Source: Bacteroidetes bacterium GWE2_42_24
GTDB lineage: Bacteria; Bacteroidota; Bacteroidia; Bacteroidales; TTA-H9
Assembly: GCA_001768515.1 (NCBI GenBank)
Contig: MEOA01000003.1
Location: forward strand, 227,876 to 291,875
DNA length: 64,000 bases
Direction of reading: 5' to 3'
Shown: positions 1 to 8,965 of the stretch, one piece after another
How the letters are laid out: the number at the start of each line of letters is the position of its first letter
How positions within the stretch are numbered: position 1 is the stretch's first letter
Program-made: the position numbers and the translations under genes
Notes under the pieces: generated by a model
What the model was told of the DNA's origin: nothing
The model's input: the letters and a program-made list of their open reading frames with translations, nothing else
Databases searched by the model: none

Positions 1-644
1 GGCTCCATTACCCTTTCGTTATTATTTCGTAGAAAAACGAAACGCCTACGAAGAGGCTTCGAAGCGACTTCGAACGGATGCTATGTTTGGTCTCTGTCTG
101 TCAGTAGTTTGACAATTTGTATTTTGTTTGAAAATAATGTGGATTTTTGGGGGCTTTATATCTCATGCTAATAACCGGGTTTGAGCAGTTATCCAATCAA
201 TAGCATAGAATTATACCCGGAAAGGCTTTGTAGATTTATGAAAAATGGTTTTAAAAGTATACACATGACAACAGAAGGAATCAATTTTTTCTTTACTTTT
301 TTCAAGATTGGATTGAGTCGGAAGACGGATAATCAATGTGGCTATTTTGTCACAAACATTTTTCAAATTCAGTTTGATTGCCCCGATATGTACTCCGGCA
401 AAGTTTTAATTCATCCTTTCAGTAAACGGACATAAGATTGACTTTTCCCTTGTTTTCTGAGATGAAGCGATTTACGGCATGATAGTTTTAGTTATTTCCA
501 GTAGTACTATTCTGAAAATTCGCACGGACGTAGAAATTCTCATCCGACGTAGAGGAGACTGTTTGGCTCGGGCTTGCGTTAGTCAGGGTTGCGGGATGAA
601 GGCAGAGGGGGTAGCGGCCATGTTTGTGAACCCGCAAGCAGGTA
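1..644. other. Leading intergenic stretch, no convincing gene
   Basis: I see no recognisable gene here. The only open frames are short (84 and 76 codons), start with TTG or lie in low-quality sequence, and show no signal peptide, domain or family motif. The first 100 bases contain repeated TTCGAA/CGAAG words. The right edge is the 3' end of ogt, which is read toward this region. Confidence 0.5.
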
Positions 645-1133
645 TCAGAACCCAAAAAGCAACTGGCGAGCCTCTAACCCGCGTTCATGTTCCAGCAGCC
701 ATTTTTTGACAGCAAGTCCACCCGCAAAACCCGTAAGGCTTCCATTGCTTCCGATTACGCGATGGCAGGGGATAAGGATGGGAATTGGATTTTGTCCGTT
801 GGCGGCTCCGACGGCACGCGTCAAATTACGATTACCAGATCTTCTGGCTAATTCAAGGTAAGAGATCGTTTGCCCAAAGGGAATCTCTTGAAGCAATTGC
901 CACACTTTTCGTTGAAAATCAGTCCCCCGCGGATTCATGGGTATGTTGAACTGTTTAAGGTTACCAGTAAAATAGGCCTGTAATTGTTCTTTACAGTTTA
1001 TAAGATGGGCAGACAGGTCGCTGGTGGGAGTATTGTTTTCGGCAGTCCGGAACGTGAGGCTAAGAATAGCCTCAGGGTTACCTTCGATGGTGAGTGGCCC
1101 TACTGGGGAAAGAAACGAAAGAATTTGTATCAC
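645..1133 (-). CDS. ogt: Methylated-DNA--protein-cysteine methyltransferase
   Basis: This 162-residue protein is a suicide DNA repair enzyme that transfers alkyl groups from O6-alkylguanine (and O4-alkylthymine) to its own cysteine. The active-site motif PCHRVIG is present, with acceptor Cys at about residue 123, followed by the usual GSLTGFAGGL segment. The helix-turn-helix part with the Arg finger region (RSGNRNLTRAVGAANGQNP) lies just before it. Length fits the Ogt/MGMT short form without an Ada N-terminal domain. The start appears to be GTG. It follows the PKD lipoprotein gene by 10 bases on the same strand, so the two are probably cotranscribed. Family assignment is secure; I infer cytoplasmic location. 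Confidence 0.93.
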   Translation of the reverse strand: MIQILSFLSPVGPLTIEGNPEAILSLTFRTAENNTPTSDLSAHLINCKEQLQAYFTGNLKQFNIPMNPRGTDFQRKVWQLLQEIPFGQTISYLELARRSGNRNLTRAVGAANGQNPIPILIPCHRVIGSNGSLTGFAGGLAVKKWLLEHERGLEARQLLFGF

Positions 1134-1143
1134 CCAGTTGTTT

Positions 1144-1518
1144 TTATTCTGGCGGGTTGATAGTCAAAATCCTTGATGATTTGTTGGAAAGCCCGTTTTC
1201 GGAATGGGATGCCGTCAGAACAATAGTATATAATTTTGGTTTGGTGACAGGAATTGGATAAACATGTGTAGGGCTCCCTGAAGCAGAAGAATTGCCGTCA
1301 CCAAATTCCCATTTATAGGTATCGGCATAGCTTGAAGTGTTTGTAAAGGTAACCAGCATTGAACCATTTTTTTCTTCCATGGTGAATGCGAAGGCCGCGA
1401 TAGGAGTGAAATAGGTTTCAACTGACTGCGGGGTCTCCTCACTTTTACTACAAGCACTGAAGGTTGTCAGCGCAATTATGGAAACAAAGGCAAGGGTGTT
1501 TTTGATCAAGTTCTGCAT
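1144..1518 (-). CDS. PKD-domain lipoprotein
   Basis: This 124-residue protein begins with a lipoprotein signal peptide ending in FSAC (Cys near residue 23), so it is probably anchored in the outer or inner membrane. The rest is one PKD-type beta-sandwich: the segment TYKWEFGDGNSS followed by PTHVYP matches the usual WxFGDG ... HxY pattern. PKD domains commonly mediate protein or glycan contacts at the surface, but no specific partner can be read from the sequence. It is the first gene of a likely two-gene unit with ogt. A -7 box reading TACTTTTG on the minus strand (1548-1555) lies about 30 bases upstream. Confidence 0.75.
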   Translation of the reverse strand: MQNLIKNTLAFVSIIALTTFSACSKSEETPQSVETYFTPIAAFAFTMEEKNGSMLVTFTNTSSYADTYKWEFGDGNSSASGSPTHVYPIPVTKPKLYTIVLTASHSENGLSNKSSRILTINPPE

Positions 1519-1547
1519 TGCATATACTGTTTAGAGATAATACGTTG

Positions 1548-1555
1548 CAAAAGTA
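1548..1555 (-). promoter_or_regulatory. -7 box for the PKD lipoprotein/ogt unit
   Basis: The minus strand reads TACTTTTG, matching the Bacteroidota -7 consensus TAnnTTTG, 30 bases before the lipoprotein ATG. I could not identify a well-spaced -33 TTG partner, so this is a partial promoter call. Confidence 0.45.
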
Positions 1556-1577
1556 GTCGATTTTGGGTCAAAACAGC

Positions 1578-1585
1578 TACCTTTG
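1578..1585 (+). promoter_or_regulatory. -7 box for the UvrD/PcrA helicase gene
   Basis: TACCTTTG matches TAnnTTTG and lies 20 bases before the proposed GTG start at 1606. A transcript would start near 1592, giving a very short leader. This box and the one at 1548-1555 face away from each other, so the two units have back-to-back promoters. No clear -33 element was found. Confidence 0.45.
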
Positions 1586-1605
1586 CACTCGAAAATGAGG
1601 TTTTA

Positions 1606-3954
1606 GTGAAAAATATTCTTTCAGAACTCAACGATGACCAGCGGCTTGCAGTCGAGGCACTTGAAGGACCTGTAATGGTTATTGCCGGTGCAGGATCAGG
1701 TAAAACGCGTGTACTTACCTATCGGGTAGCTCATTTGCTTTCCGGAGGTGCTGACGGATTCTCAATCTTAGCCCTGACCTTTACCAACAAGGCCGCCAGA
1801 GAGATGCGTGAACGTATCGTTAAGCTTGTTGGACGGGAGGCAGGGAATGTATGGATGGGTACGTTTCACTCGGTATTTGCCAGAGTGTTGAGAGTTGAGG
1901 GCCCCCGGCTGGGTTATCCTTCGAACTTTACGATATACGATACTGACGATTCGCGTCGTCTTATCAAGAGCCTTGTCAATGAGCTGCATCTTGATCCCAA
2001 ATTGTATTCCCCCTCGGTAGTACATGGTCGTATTTCATCGGCCAAATCGAATCTGATCTCTGCCACAGAATATAACCAGAACGCGGAATATACGGGCCCT
2101 GACAGGCAATTTAACCGACCTGACCTGGGCAGGTTATACACTCTTTATCAGATGCGTCTTTTTCGTTCGCAGGCTATGGATTTTGACGACCTGTTATTCA
2201 ATATGAACGTCCTTCTGAGAGATTTTCCTGATGTACTACACAAGTACCAGCAACGTTTTCAATACATCATGGTTGATGAGTATCAGGACACCAACTTCGC
2301 ACAGTATCTGATTATTAAAAAGCTTGCTGCAAAGAATGAAAACATCTGTGTAGTAGGCGATGATGCCCAGAGCATCTATTCTTTCAGGGGAGCCAACATT
2401 CAAAACATTCTCAATTTCAGAAAAGACTATCCCGATTACAAACTCTTTAAACTCGAGCAAAATTACCGGAGTACAAAAGTAATAGTGGAGGCAGCGAATA
2501 GTATCATCGCGCAGAATAAAGACCAGATAAAGAAGACGGTATGGACCTCGAATGAGGAGGGTTCAAAAATTTCAGTGTTGCGCGGGGCTAACGAGAATGA
2601 CGAAGGTTTGCTTGTTGCGCGAACCATTTTTGAGTTCAAGATGCAGAATCAATTGCCCAACGGCGATTTTGCTATCCTCTATAGAACTAATGCCCAGTCG
2701 AGAGCTATGGAGGAAGCCCTCAGGAAGATCAACATTCCTTATCGGATATATGGGGGGCTATCGTTTTACCGGCGAAAGGAGATTAAAGATATAGTTGCTT
2801 ATTTCAGGCTTACTGTTAATAATTATGATGAAGATGCCCTTCGCCGGATCATCAATTATCCTACGCGTGGAATTGGAGATACTACTATGGAAAAGGCGCT
2901 GGTAAGTGCAGGTGAGAATAATAAGTCTTTGTGGGATATTTTAGCCGAACCTGAGCTTTATAAGCTTGATCTCAGATCGAATGCGCTCACGCAGGTTAGG
3001 AATTTTATCACCATGATTCGAAGTTTCACTGTTCAGGTGAATCGCATGAATGCATACGATCTTGCGCGTCAGATAACGATGGCCTCAGGGATCTTGCGTG
3101 AATTGAAAGAAGACCAGACGCCTGAGGGTGTGAGCCGGGTTGAGAACATAGATGAATTGCTGAATGCAGTCCGTGATTTTACGGAAAGTGAAACAACGCT
3201 GACAGGTGTTGAGACCGAGGAAGGGTATGTGCGTACCCTTGATGTTTTTCTTCAGGATATTATTTTGCTGACAGATGCCGATGAGAAAGAAGATGAAAAT
3301 CAACCTTCAGATAAGGTTTCACTCATGACGATTCATGCTGCCAAGGGACTTGAGTTTCCTTATGTTTTCATTGTAGGGCTCGAAGAGAATCTTTTCCCGA
3401 GTTTTCTTTCACTCAATACCCGGGCTGAGCTTGAAGAAGAGCGTCGTTTGTTTTATGTGGCAATTACAAGAGCCGGGAAAATGGCCACCCTGTCGTATGC
3501 TGAATCCCGCTATAAGTATGGTACTCCTTCATGGAATGAACCAAGCCGTTTTATTACCGAGATTGACGAACGCTTTTTGAATGTTCCGCAAAAGAAGAAA
3601 TCCCAGCAAGTCACGATGAAATCCTTACATGGTTTTGATTCTTTTGAAGTGAAGAGCCGCCATGCAGGCGAGCTTGAATTTACACCTCCTGATTTTCATC
3701 TGCGAGATAAAAGTAAGTTGAAAAAGATTGGGCCAGCAACTATGGCGGCGGCTACGCCAGGCACATCAGCATCAGGTTCGGCAGCCGATGCCGAAGCCAT
3801 CCTGGAAGGGATGATCGTTGAACACGAACGCTTTGGCAGGGGAGAAGTGACAAGTCTCGATGGTGCCGGAGCCAATAAAAAAGCAACAGTGAATTTTGAA
3901 TCGGTTGGACCTAAGCAACTTTTGCTTAAGTTTGCAAAACTTCGGATTGTCTGA
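1606..3954 (+). CDS. pcrA: UvrD/PcrA-type ATP-dependent DNA helicase
   Basis: This 782-residue SF1A helicase has all the expected motifs: an N-terminal Q-motif region (LNDDQRLAVEA), Walker A AGAGSGKT (residues 27-34, Lys33), Walker B VDEYQDT near residue 223, the GDDAQSIYSFRGA motif III, and the C-terminal TIHAAKGLEF and VAITRA motifs. Such enzymes unwind DNA 3'-5' in nucleotide excision and mismatch repair and remove RecA from DNA. The tail carries a Tudor-like segment (VEHERFGRGEVTSLDG) typical of PcrA, which in other bacteria contacts RNA polymerase. The proposed start is GTG, because the only nearby ATG (1594) is followed at once by a stop. PcrA versus UvrD naming is by overall similarity. 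Confidence 0.93.
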   Translation: MKNILSELNDDQRLAVEALEGPVMVIAGAGSGKTRVLTYRVAHLLSGGADGFSILALTFTNKAAREMRERIVKLVGREAGNVWMGTFHSVFARVLRVEGPRLGYPSNFTIYDTDDSRRLIKSLVNELHLDPKLYSPSVVHGRISSAKSNLISATEYNQNAEYTGPDRQFNRPDLGRLYTLYQMRLFRSQAMDFDDLLFNMNVLLRDFPDVLHKYQQRFQYIMVDEYQDTNFAQYLIIKKLAAKNENICVVGDDAQSIYSFRGANIQNILNFRKDYPDYKLFKLEQNYRSTKVIVEAANSIIAQNKDQIKKTVWTSNEEGSKISVLRGANENDEGLLVARTIFEFKMQNQLPNGDFAILYRTNAQSRAMEEALRKINIPYRIYGGLSFYRRKEIKDIVAYFRLTVNNYDEDALRRIINYPTRGIGDTTMEKALVSAGENNKSLWDILAEPELYKLDLRSNALTQVRNFITMIRSFTVQVNRMNAYDLARQITMASGILRELKEDQTPEGVSRVENIDELLNAVRDFTESETTLTGVETEEGYVRTLDVFLQDIILLTDADEKEDENQPSDKVSLMTIHAAKGLEFPYVFIVGLEENLFPSFLSLNTRAELEEERRLFYVAITRAGKMATLSYAESRYKYGTPSWNEPSRFITEIDERFLNVPQKKKSQQVTMKSLHGFDSFEVKSRHAGELEFTPPDFHLRDKSKLKKIGPATMAAATPGTSASGSAADAEAILEGMIVEHERFGRGEVTSLDGAGANKKATVNFESVGPKQLLLKFAKLRIV

Positions 3955-3983
3955 TTCATTTTCAGTTTTTCACCTGTTTTCTT

Positions 3984-3999
3984 GCCGGTCTTTACCGGC
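3984..3999 (+). terminator. Weak hairpin after the helicase gene
   Basis: GCCGGT and ACCGGC pair around a CTTT loop, 30 bases after the helicase stop. The following bases (TTTCAAAC) form only a poor T-run, so termination here is possible but weak. Confidence 0.35.
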
Positions 4000-4024
4000 T
4001 TTCAAACGTTAATCAATTATTATT

Positions 4025-4648
4025 ATGGAATATAACACCACACGAAAGAAACTAATTATCGCTGAATATGGACGTAATCTGCAAAGTCTGGTTGAACAGG
4101 TTTGCCAGATGGAAGATCGTGACCAACGAAGCCGGGCAGCCAAATCGCTTGTAAGTGTAATGGCTCAGTTGAATCCTTCGCAGCGCGATTACGTTGATTA
4201 CCGACGTAAGCTGTGGGATCATTTATACATTATTTCAGATTTCAAGCTTGATGTTGACGGACCATATGACCCGCCTTCGCCCAATACAGTTCATCCAACA
4301 CCCCAGCGGTTGTCATATGCAGGCAACAAGATCAGGTTTTCGCACTACGGTCGAATTATCGAGAAGATGATAGATGTGGTTTCTGAGTATCCTGAAAATC
4401 AAGAAAAAGAGGTGCTGGCCCCGATGATTGCCAATTATTTGAAGAAGTCATATCTTACCTGGAATTTGGATTCGGTGACAGATGATGTAATTCTAAAACA
4501 GATGAACATCATGTCGAAGGGTCGCATTGCGATGGATAACAGCCAGCCCCTATGGGTGGCGAACGACCTGATCGTTGATCCATCGTCTGCTTCTAAAAAG
4601 AATCAAAAGAGGAAGAGTATCAAGCACAAGAACTTCAGGAGGAAATAA
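4025..4648 (+). CDS. DUF4290 family protein
   Basis: This 207-residue soluble protein has no signal peptide or membrane segment. It matches the family I know as DUF4290, small proteins found almost only in Bacteroidota and usually placed directly before murA, as here. Visible features are an N-terminal YNTTRKKLIIAEYGR segment, a central RLSYAGNKIRFSHYGR segment, and a highly basic tail (KKNQKRKSIKHKNFRRK) that could bind nucleic acid or an acidic partner. Its stop is 16 bases before the murA ATG, so the two are probably an operon. Function is unknown; the constant linkage suggests a role tied to peptidoglycan precursor synthesis, which is inference only. Confidence 0.8.
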   Translation: MEYNTTRKKLIIAEYGRNLQSLVEQVCQMEDRDQRSRAAKSLVSVMAQLNPSQRDYVDYRRKLWDHLYIISDFKLDVDGPYDPPSPNTVHPTPQRLSYAGNKIRFSHYGRIIEKMIDVVSEYPENQEKEVLAPMIANYLKKSYLTWNLDSVTDDVILKQMNIMSKGRIAMDNSQPLWVANDLIVDPSSASKKNQKRKSIKHKNFRRK

Positions 4649-4664
4649 TCAATATCAGCTGGTC

Positions 4665-5969
4665 ATGGCTTCATTCAGAATTGAGGGAGGTAGAACGCTT
4701 GGGGGAGAAATAACTCCACAGGGTGCCAAAAATGAGGCGCTACAGGTTTTGTGCGCAACTGCCCTGACAGCAGGGGAGGTGACGATGCACAATGTCCCTG
4801 ATATCAGGGATGTTAATCTTCTGATTGAGGCATTGCAATTTATCGGTGTTGAGGTCGTCAAGTTAGGCGGCGGCTCTTGGAAGTTTTCAGCAGCCAACCT
4901 TAAGCCTGAATTGATGCTTACCGAAGGATTCAGGAAGAAAGCAACTGCGATTCGCGGCTCTGTAATGCTTGTTGGTCCGATGCTTGCACGCTATGGCATA
5001 AGTTATATGACCCGGCCGGGTGGTGATAAAATAGGCCGCCGTCGTCTGGATACGCATGTTGTTGGACTGCAAAGTTTAGGGGCTCAATTTTCAACTTGCT
5101 CCGATTCCGGGGTGTATTGTGTGACAGCTTCTGATCTCAGAGGGGCTTATATGTTGCTTGATGAAGCTTCTGTAACCGGGACTGCTAATATTGTCATGGC
5201 GGCAGTTATGGCGAATGGGACCACGACCATTTTTAATGCTGCCTGTGAGCCTTATGTGACCCAGCTTTGCCGCATGCTAAACAAAATGGGAGCCCATATC
5301 AGCGGTGTAGGCTCAAATCTGCTTACCATCGAAGGAGTAAATGAAATGCATGGTTGTAGCCATACACTTCTTCCCGACATGATTGAGGTAGGAAGTTTCA
5401 TCGGCATGGCTGCCATGACCAAATCTGCCATTACGATTCGAAATACCGGTTATGATGATTTAGGAATAATACCGGAGGTCTTCCGCAGGCTGGGAATAAT
5501 TGTTCAGCGGCAAGGAGATGATATTTTTATCCCGACACTTGATCATTATGAAGTAGAATCCTTTATGGATGGAGGTATCATGACCATCAGTGATGCTCCA
5601 TGGCCGGGTTTTACTCCCGATCTTATCAGCATTGCGCTTGTTACAGCGGTGCAGGCCCGGGGAAGTGTACTGATTCACCAAAAGATGTTCGAAAGCCGGT
5701 TGTTTTTTACTGATAAACTGATTGACATGGGTGCCAAGATTATCCTTTGCGACCCTCACCGGGCAACTGTAATTGGCCACGATCATGAGCACCGGCTCAG
5801 GGGAATCAGGATGAGTTCGCCCGACATCAGGGCGGGTGTTGCGTTGCTGATTGCTGCGCTATCGGCCGATGGGGTAAGTATCATCGACAATATCGAACAA
5901 ATAGACCGTGGTTATCAGAATATAGATGGCCGGTTGAATGCCCTTGGTGCCTGCATTGAGCGAATATAA
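4665..5969 (+). CDS. murA: UDP-N-acetylglucosamine 1-carboxyvinyltransferase
   Basis: MurA transfers enolpyruvate from PEP to UDP-GlcNAc, the first committed step of peptidoglycan synthesis. The 434-residue protein starts at ATG 4665 (MASFRIEGG), which matches the family N-terminus; the longer open frame runs back into the DUF4290 gene and is not used. The substrate-binding KNEAL motif is near residue 20. In the catalytic loop the sequence is RPGGDKIGRR, so the position of the usual cysteine (Cys115 in E. coli) is Asp121. Cys-to-Asp MurA enzymes are known from other bacteria to stay active and to be insensitive to fosfomycin, which alkylates the cysteine. The gene follows DUF4290 closely. Confidence 0.95.
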   Translation: MASFRIEGGRTLGGEITPQGAKNEALQVLCATALTAGEVTMHNVPDIRDVNLLIEALQFIGVEVVKLGGGSWKFSAANLKPELMLTEGFRKKATAIRGSVMLVGPMLARYGISYMTRPGGDKIGRRRLDTHVVGLQSLGAQFSTCSDSGVYCVTASDLRGAYMLLDEASVTGTANIVMAAVMANGTTTIFNAACEPYVTQLCRMLNKMGAHISGVGSNLLTIEGVNEMHGCSHTLLPDMIEVGSFIGMAAMTKSAITIRNTGYDDLGIIPEVFRRLGIIVQRQGDDIFIPTLDHYEVESFMDGGIMTISDAPWPGFTPDLISIALVTAVQARGSVLIHQKMFESRLFFTDKLIDMGAKIILCDPHRATVIGHDHEHRLRGIRMSSPDIRAGVALLIAALSADGVSIIDNIEQIDRGYQNIDGRLNALGACIERI

Positions 5970-6143
5970 TGAATATTGTCGTGGATTGCCAGATTGGTCT
6001 TCTCTGATTACAGCAATGTGACAAATTGTCGGGATTCGGTCCGTGGCAAAGTTTTTGAAGCCCGCGCCGGACGGACAGTTCTGGTGTAATGTACCCGGCC
6101 TCTGCCTTAAGAAGGTCGGTTTTATATAGTAAAAATTTAATAT

Positions 6144-6824
6144 ATGGCTGACGATAAAATAAATGATCCTCTGGAAGTAGCTTCCGATTTACCTGACAAC
6201 ACTGAATCTGTTGAGAATTCTGCTCCAACTGAGCAAGAACCACATTCTCTTAAGAAGAAAAAAGGTTTTTTCAGTCGTTCAACTAAGGGAGATGTAAAGA
6301 AGGATGCATCAACAGTTGAGGCAGGTGAGGAAATTGCCGAAAATGAGGAGAAGGCTCCTGTTGTGCAGATCGATCCTGTAGTAGAATTAGAACAAAAACT
6401 GGCCGATGCGAACGATAAGTTTTTGCGCCTGTTTTCCGATTTTGATAATTTCAGGAAACGAACTGCCCGTGAGAAGATCGAAGCGTCAAAGGCAGCTTCA
6501 TCCGACCTGCTTGCTCAACTTTTGCCTATTGTTGATGATTTTGAACGAGCATTGCGTTCAATGGAGCCTGTTGATGAAACTATAGCTCCATTAAGACAGG
6601 GAGTGGAATTGATTTACAATAAATTCTGGTCAATTATTGAACGACAGGGTGTAAAGGCCATCGAAGCCATTGGAATGGAGTTTACTACCGATTTTCATGA
6701 AGCATTAACAAGCATCCCTGTGACCGATGAATCTCAGAAAGGAAAAGTAGTCGATCAGGTTGAAAAAGGCTATATGTTGGGAGATAAAGTGATTCGGTTC
6801 GCCAAAGTGATTGTGGGCGCTTAA
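6144..6824 (+). CDS. grpE: Nucleotide exchange factor GrpE
   Basis: GrpE releases ADP from DnaK and so drives the Hsp70 cycle in the cytoplasm. The 226-residue protein has a long, charged, poorly conserved N-terminal extension (about 75 residues, rich in Glu and Lys), then the dimerising helix with DKFLRLFSDFDNFRKR, and a C-terminal beta-domain with the conserved GMEFTTDFHEAL segment and the closing GYMLGDKVIRFAKVIV. It is 36 bases upstream of dnaJ on the same strand, forming a grpE-dnaJ unit; dnaK is not in this window. No CIRCE-type inverted repeat was seen upstream. Confidence 0.95.
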   Translation: MADDKINDPLEVASDLPDNTESVENSAPTEQEPHSLKKKKGFFSRSTKGDVKKDASTVEAGEEIAENEEKAPVVQIDPVVELEQKLADANDKFLRLFSDFDNFRKRTAREKIEASKAASSDLLAQLLPIVDDFERALRSMEPVDETIAPLRQGVELIYNKFWSIIERQGVKAIEAIGMEFTTDFHEALTSIPVTDESQKGKVVDQVEKGYMLGDKVIRFAKVIVGA

Positions 6825-6860
6825 TCCAGATATTTAAGATAGTTTTAAAGGGAAATCCTA

Positions 6861-8015
6861 ATGACAAAACGCGATTATTACGAAATACTTGAGGTGCAAC
6901 GCAATGCAACGGAAGCTGAAATTAAGAAGGCTTACCGACAGATGGCAATAAAGTTTCATCCGGATAAAAACCCCAACAATAAGGAAGCTGAGGATAAATT
7001 CAAGGAAGCTGCCGAAGCCTACGAGGTGCTTTCAAATCCTGAGAAGCGAAGCAGATATGATCAGTTTGGTCATTCAGGGCTTGGCAATCAGGGGGGCTTT
7101 AATGGAGCAGGGATGTCAATGGATGACATCTTTAGCAATTTCGGAGATATTTTCGGGAGTGCCTTTGGCGGAGCTTTCGGAGGTTTTGGTGGCAGTGGCA
7201 GAGGAGAACAACGTCGCCGGGTAAACCGGGGGACTAACCTCAGGGTTAAAGTGTCGCTTACACTGGAAGACATAGCCAAAGGCGTTCATAAGAAACTGAA
7301 AATTTCAAAATATGTATCCTGCCAGACATGTAGTGGTACGGGTGCACGCGACGGTTCTTATACAACTTGCGGCACCTGCCGGGGAACTGGTCAGGTTACC
7401 AGAGTAACCAATACTTTTCTCGGTCAGATGCAGACATCCTCAACATGTCCTCATTGTGGTGGTGAAGGAAGAACCATTAACGACAAGTGTACGACCTGTC
7501 ATGGCGATGGTATCGTAAAAGGTGAGGAGGTAGTTGAAGTTGATATTCCTGCCGGCGTAACTGAAGGTATGTCATTAAATATGAGTGGTAAAGGAAATGC
7601 AGCTGCACGTGGCGGTATCCCTGGCGATCTTCATATCCTGATTGAAGAACAAACGCATCCTCAACTTCAACGCGACGGAACCAACCTTCTTTATGAGCAT
7701 TACATTAGTTTTCCTGAAGCGGCCATGGGAACGTCGATTGATATCCCGACTCTTGAAGGCAAGGCAAGGGTTAAGCTTGAGCCGGGGACACAGGGAGGAA
7801 AAGTGTTAAGGTTAAGGGGGAAAGGGCTGCCTGAAGTGAACTCATACGCCAGAGGTGATTTATTGGTCAATGTTAATGTTTGGACCCCCCAAAGCCTAAG
7901 CCGTGATGAGAAACAGATGCTTGAAAAATTAGCGGAGAGTCAGAACTTTGTACCCAACCCTTCCAAACGTGATAAGACATTCTTTGATCGCATGAAGGAA
8001 TATTTTCAAGCGTAA
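6861..8015 (+). CDS. dnaJ: Chaperone DnaJ
   Basis: DnaJ delivers unfolded clients to DnaK and stimulates its ATPase. The 384-residue protein is a complete type I Hsp40: J domain at residues 1-70 with the HPD tripeptide at 33-35, a Gly/Phe-rich linker (about 75-120), a zinc-finger domain with four CxxCxGxG-like repeats ([32 protein letters not shown]), and C-terminal client-binding beta-domains. It follows grpE by 36 bases and precedes the ABC ATPase gene by 20 bases, so a four-gene transcript is possible. Confidence 0.96.
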   Translation: MTKRDYYEILEVQRNATEAEIKKAYRQMAIKFHPDKNPNNKEAEDKFKEAAEAYEVLSNPEKRSRYDQFGHSGLGNQGGFNGAGMSMDDIFSNFGDIFGSAFGGAFGGFGGSGRGEQRRRVNRGTNLRVKVSLTLEDIAKGVHKKLKISKYVSCQTCSGTGARDGSYTTCGTCRGTGQVTRVTNTFLGQMQTSSTCPHCGGEGRTINDKCTTCHGDGIVKGEEVVEVDIPAGVTEGMSLNMSGKGNAAARGGIPGDLHILIEEQTHPQLQRDGTNLLYEHYISFPEAAMGTSIDIPTLEGKARVKLEPGTQGGKVLRLRGKGLPEVNSYARGDLLVNVNVWTPQSLSRDEKQMLEKLAESQNFVPNPSKRDKTFFDRMKEYFQA

Positions 8016-8035
8016 AATAATAAACAAGGTCAACA

Positions 8036-8965
8036 TTGGAACCACTTCTCAGGGCTGATCAGGTTGTTAAGCGTTATGCGGGCCATACGGCTCTTGATCA
8101 TGTAAGTATCAGTGTACCGGAAGGCAAAATATTTGGGCTTCTTGGTCCGAACGGTGCCGGTAAAACAACTCTGATTCGCATTTTAAACCAGATCACCGGC
8201 CCCGATGAAGGGTTTGTTTGGTTTGGGGATGAATTACTGGGACAGCAACACATTGGTCAGATCGGCTACCTTCCGGAAGAGCGTGGATTGTACCGGAAAA
8301 TGAAAGCCGGTGAACAGGCCTTATATCTGGCCATGCTCAAGGGTATTCCAAAAGAAGAAGCTACTCGACGGCTTAAGTTGTGGTTTAAACGATTTGATAT
8401 AGAATCATGGTGGAATAAGAAGGCTGAAGAGCTTTCAAAAGGGATGCAACAGAAATTGCAGTTTATTATAACAGTGGTGCACCAGCCACGACTTTTGATC
8501 TTTGATGAGCCTTTCAGTGGTTTTGATCCGATTAATGCAAATCTCATGAAGGATGAGATGCTAAGACTTAGAAACGAGGGAGCCACCATTGTGCTTTCAA
8601 CCCATAACATGAATTCAGTCGAAGAACTCTGCGACAACATTGCTTTGATCAACAGGTCAAAAAAGGTGTTGGATGGTTCGGTTAATCAGATCAGGCAACA
8701 ATTCAGCAAGAAAATGTTTGAGGTTGAAGTTGAAGGAAGTTTTTCTGTTTCTGATGAAGTTATGGCTGAAATGGGTTTTGAACTGATTCGGAAAGCAGAC
8801 CTTCATAACCGGTTACAATTGGTGTTTAGTGTCAGCTCAGGAGCAGGAACAGCCGATGTGCTTCACCGGCTGGCAGATCAGCTACCGGTACTTGCGTTTA
8901 AAGAGGTGCTCCCTTCGATGGAAGAGATCTTTATTGAAGCAGTTAATCATCACCAACCCCTTTAA
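8036..8965 (+). CDS. ABC transporter ATP-binding protein, NatA-like
   Basis: This 309-residue ATPase pairs with the permease that follows. It has Walker A GPNGAGKTT (near residue 40), signature motif LSKGMQQK, Walker B LLIFDEPFSGFDP and the switch histidine in STHNMNS. The C-terminal extension of about 90 residues ending in LPSMEEIFIEAV is typical of the NatA/DUF4162 exporter ATPases. The start is TTG at 8036: an in-frame stop lies just upstream, AAGGT sits at a plausible ribosome-binding distance, and no nearby in-frame ATG preserves the conserved N-terminus. The stop overlaps the permease start by one base (TAATG), indicating translational coupling. Substrate is unknown; sodium export is only one known role of relatives. 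Confidence 0.9.
   Translation: MEPLLRADQVVKRYAGHTALDHVSISVPEGKIFGLLGPNGAGKTTLIRILNQITGPDEGFVWFGDELLGQQHIGQIGYLPEERGLYRKMKAGEQALYLAMLKGIPKEEATRRLKLWFKRFDIESWWNKKAEELSKGMQQKLQFIITVVHQPRLLIFDEPFSGFDPINANLMKDEMLRLRNEGATIVLSTHNMNSVEELCDNIALINRSKKVLDGSVNQIRQQFSKKMFEVEVEGSFSVSDEVMAEMGFELIRKADLHNRLQLVFSVSSGAGTADVLHRLADQLPVLAFKEVLPSMEEIFIEAVNHHQPL

Noticed and set aside
181..435. 84-codon plus-strand frame near the window start
   Set aside because: It starts with TTG and has no signal peptide, domain or composition like the real genes; it is probably chance or a remnant.
4575..4664. 30-residue N-terminal extension of MurA
   Set aside because: It overlaps the DUF4290 gene and lacks similarity to MurA; the family start is the ATG at 4665.
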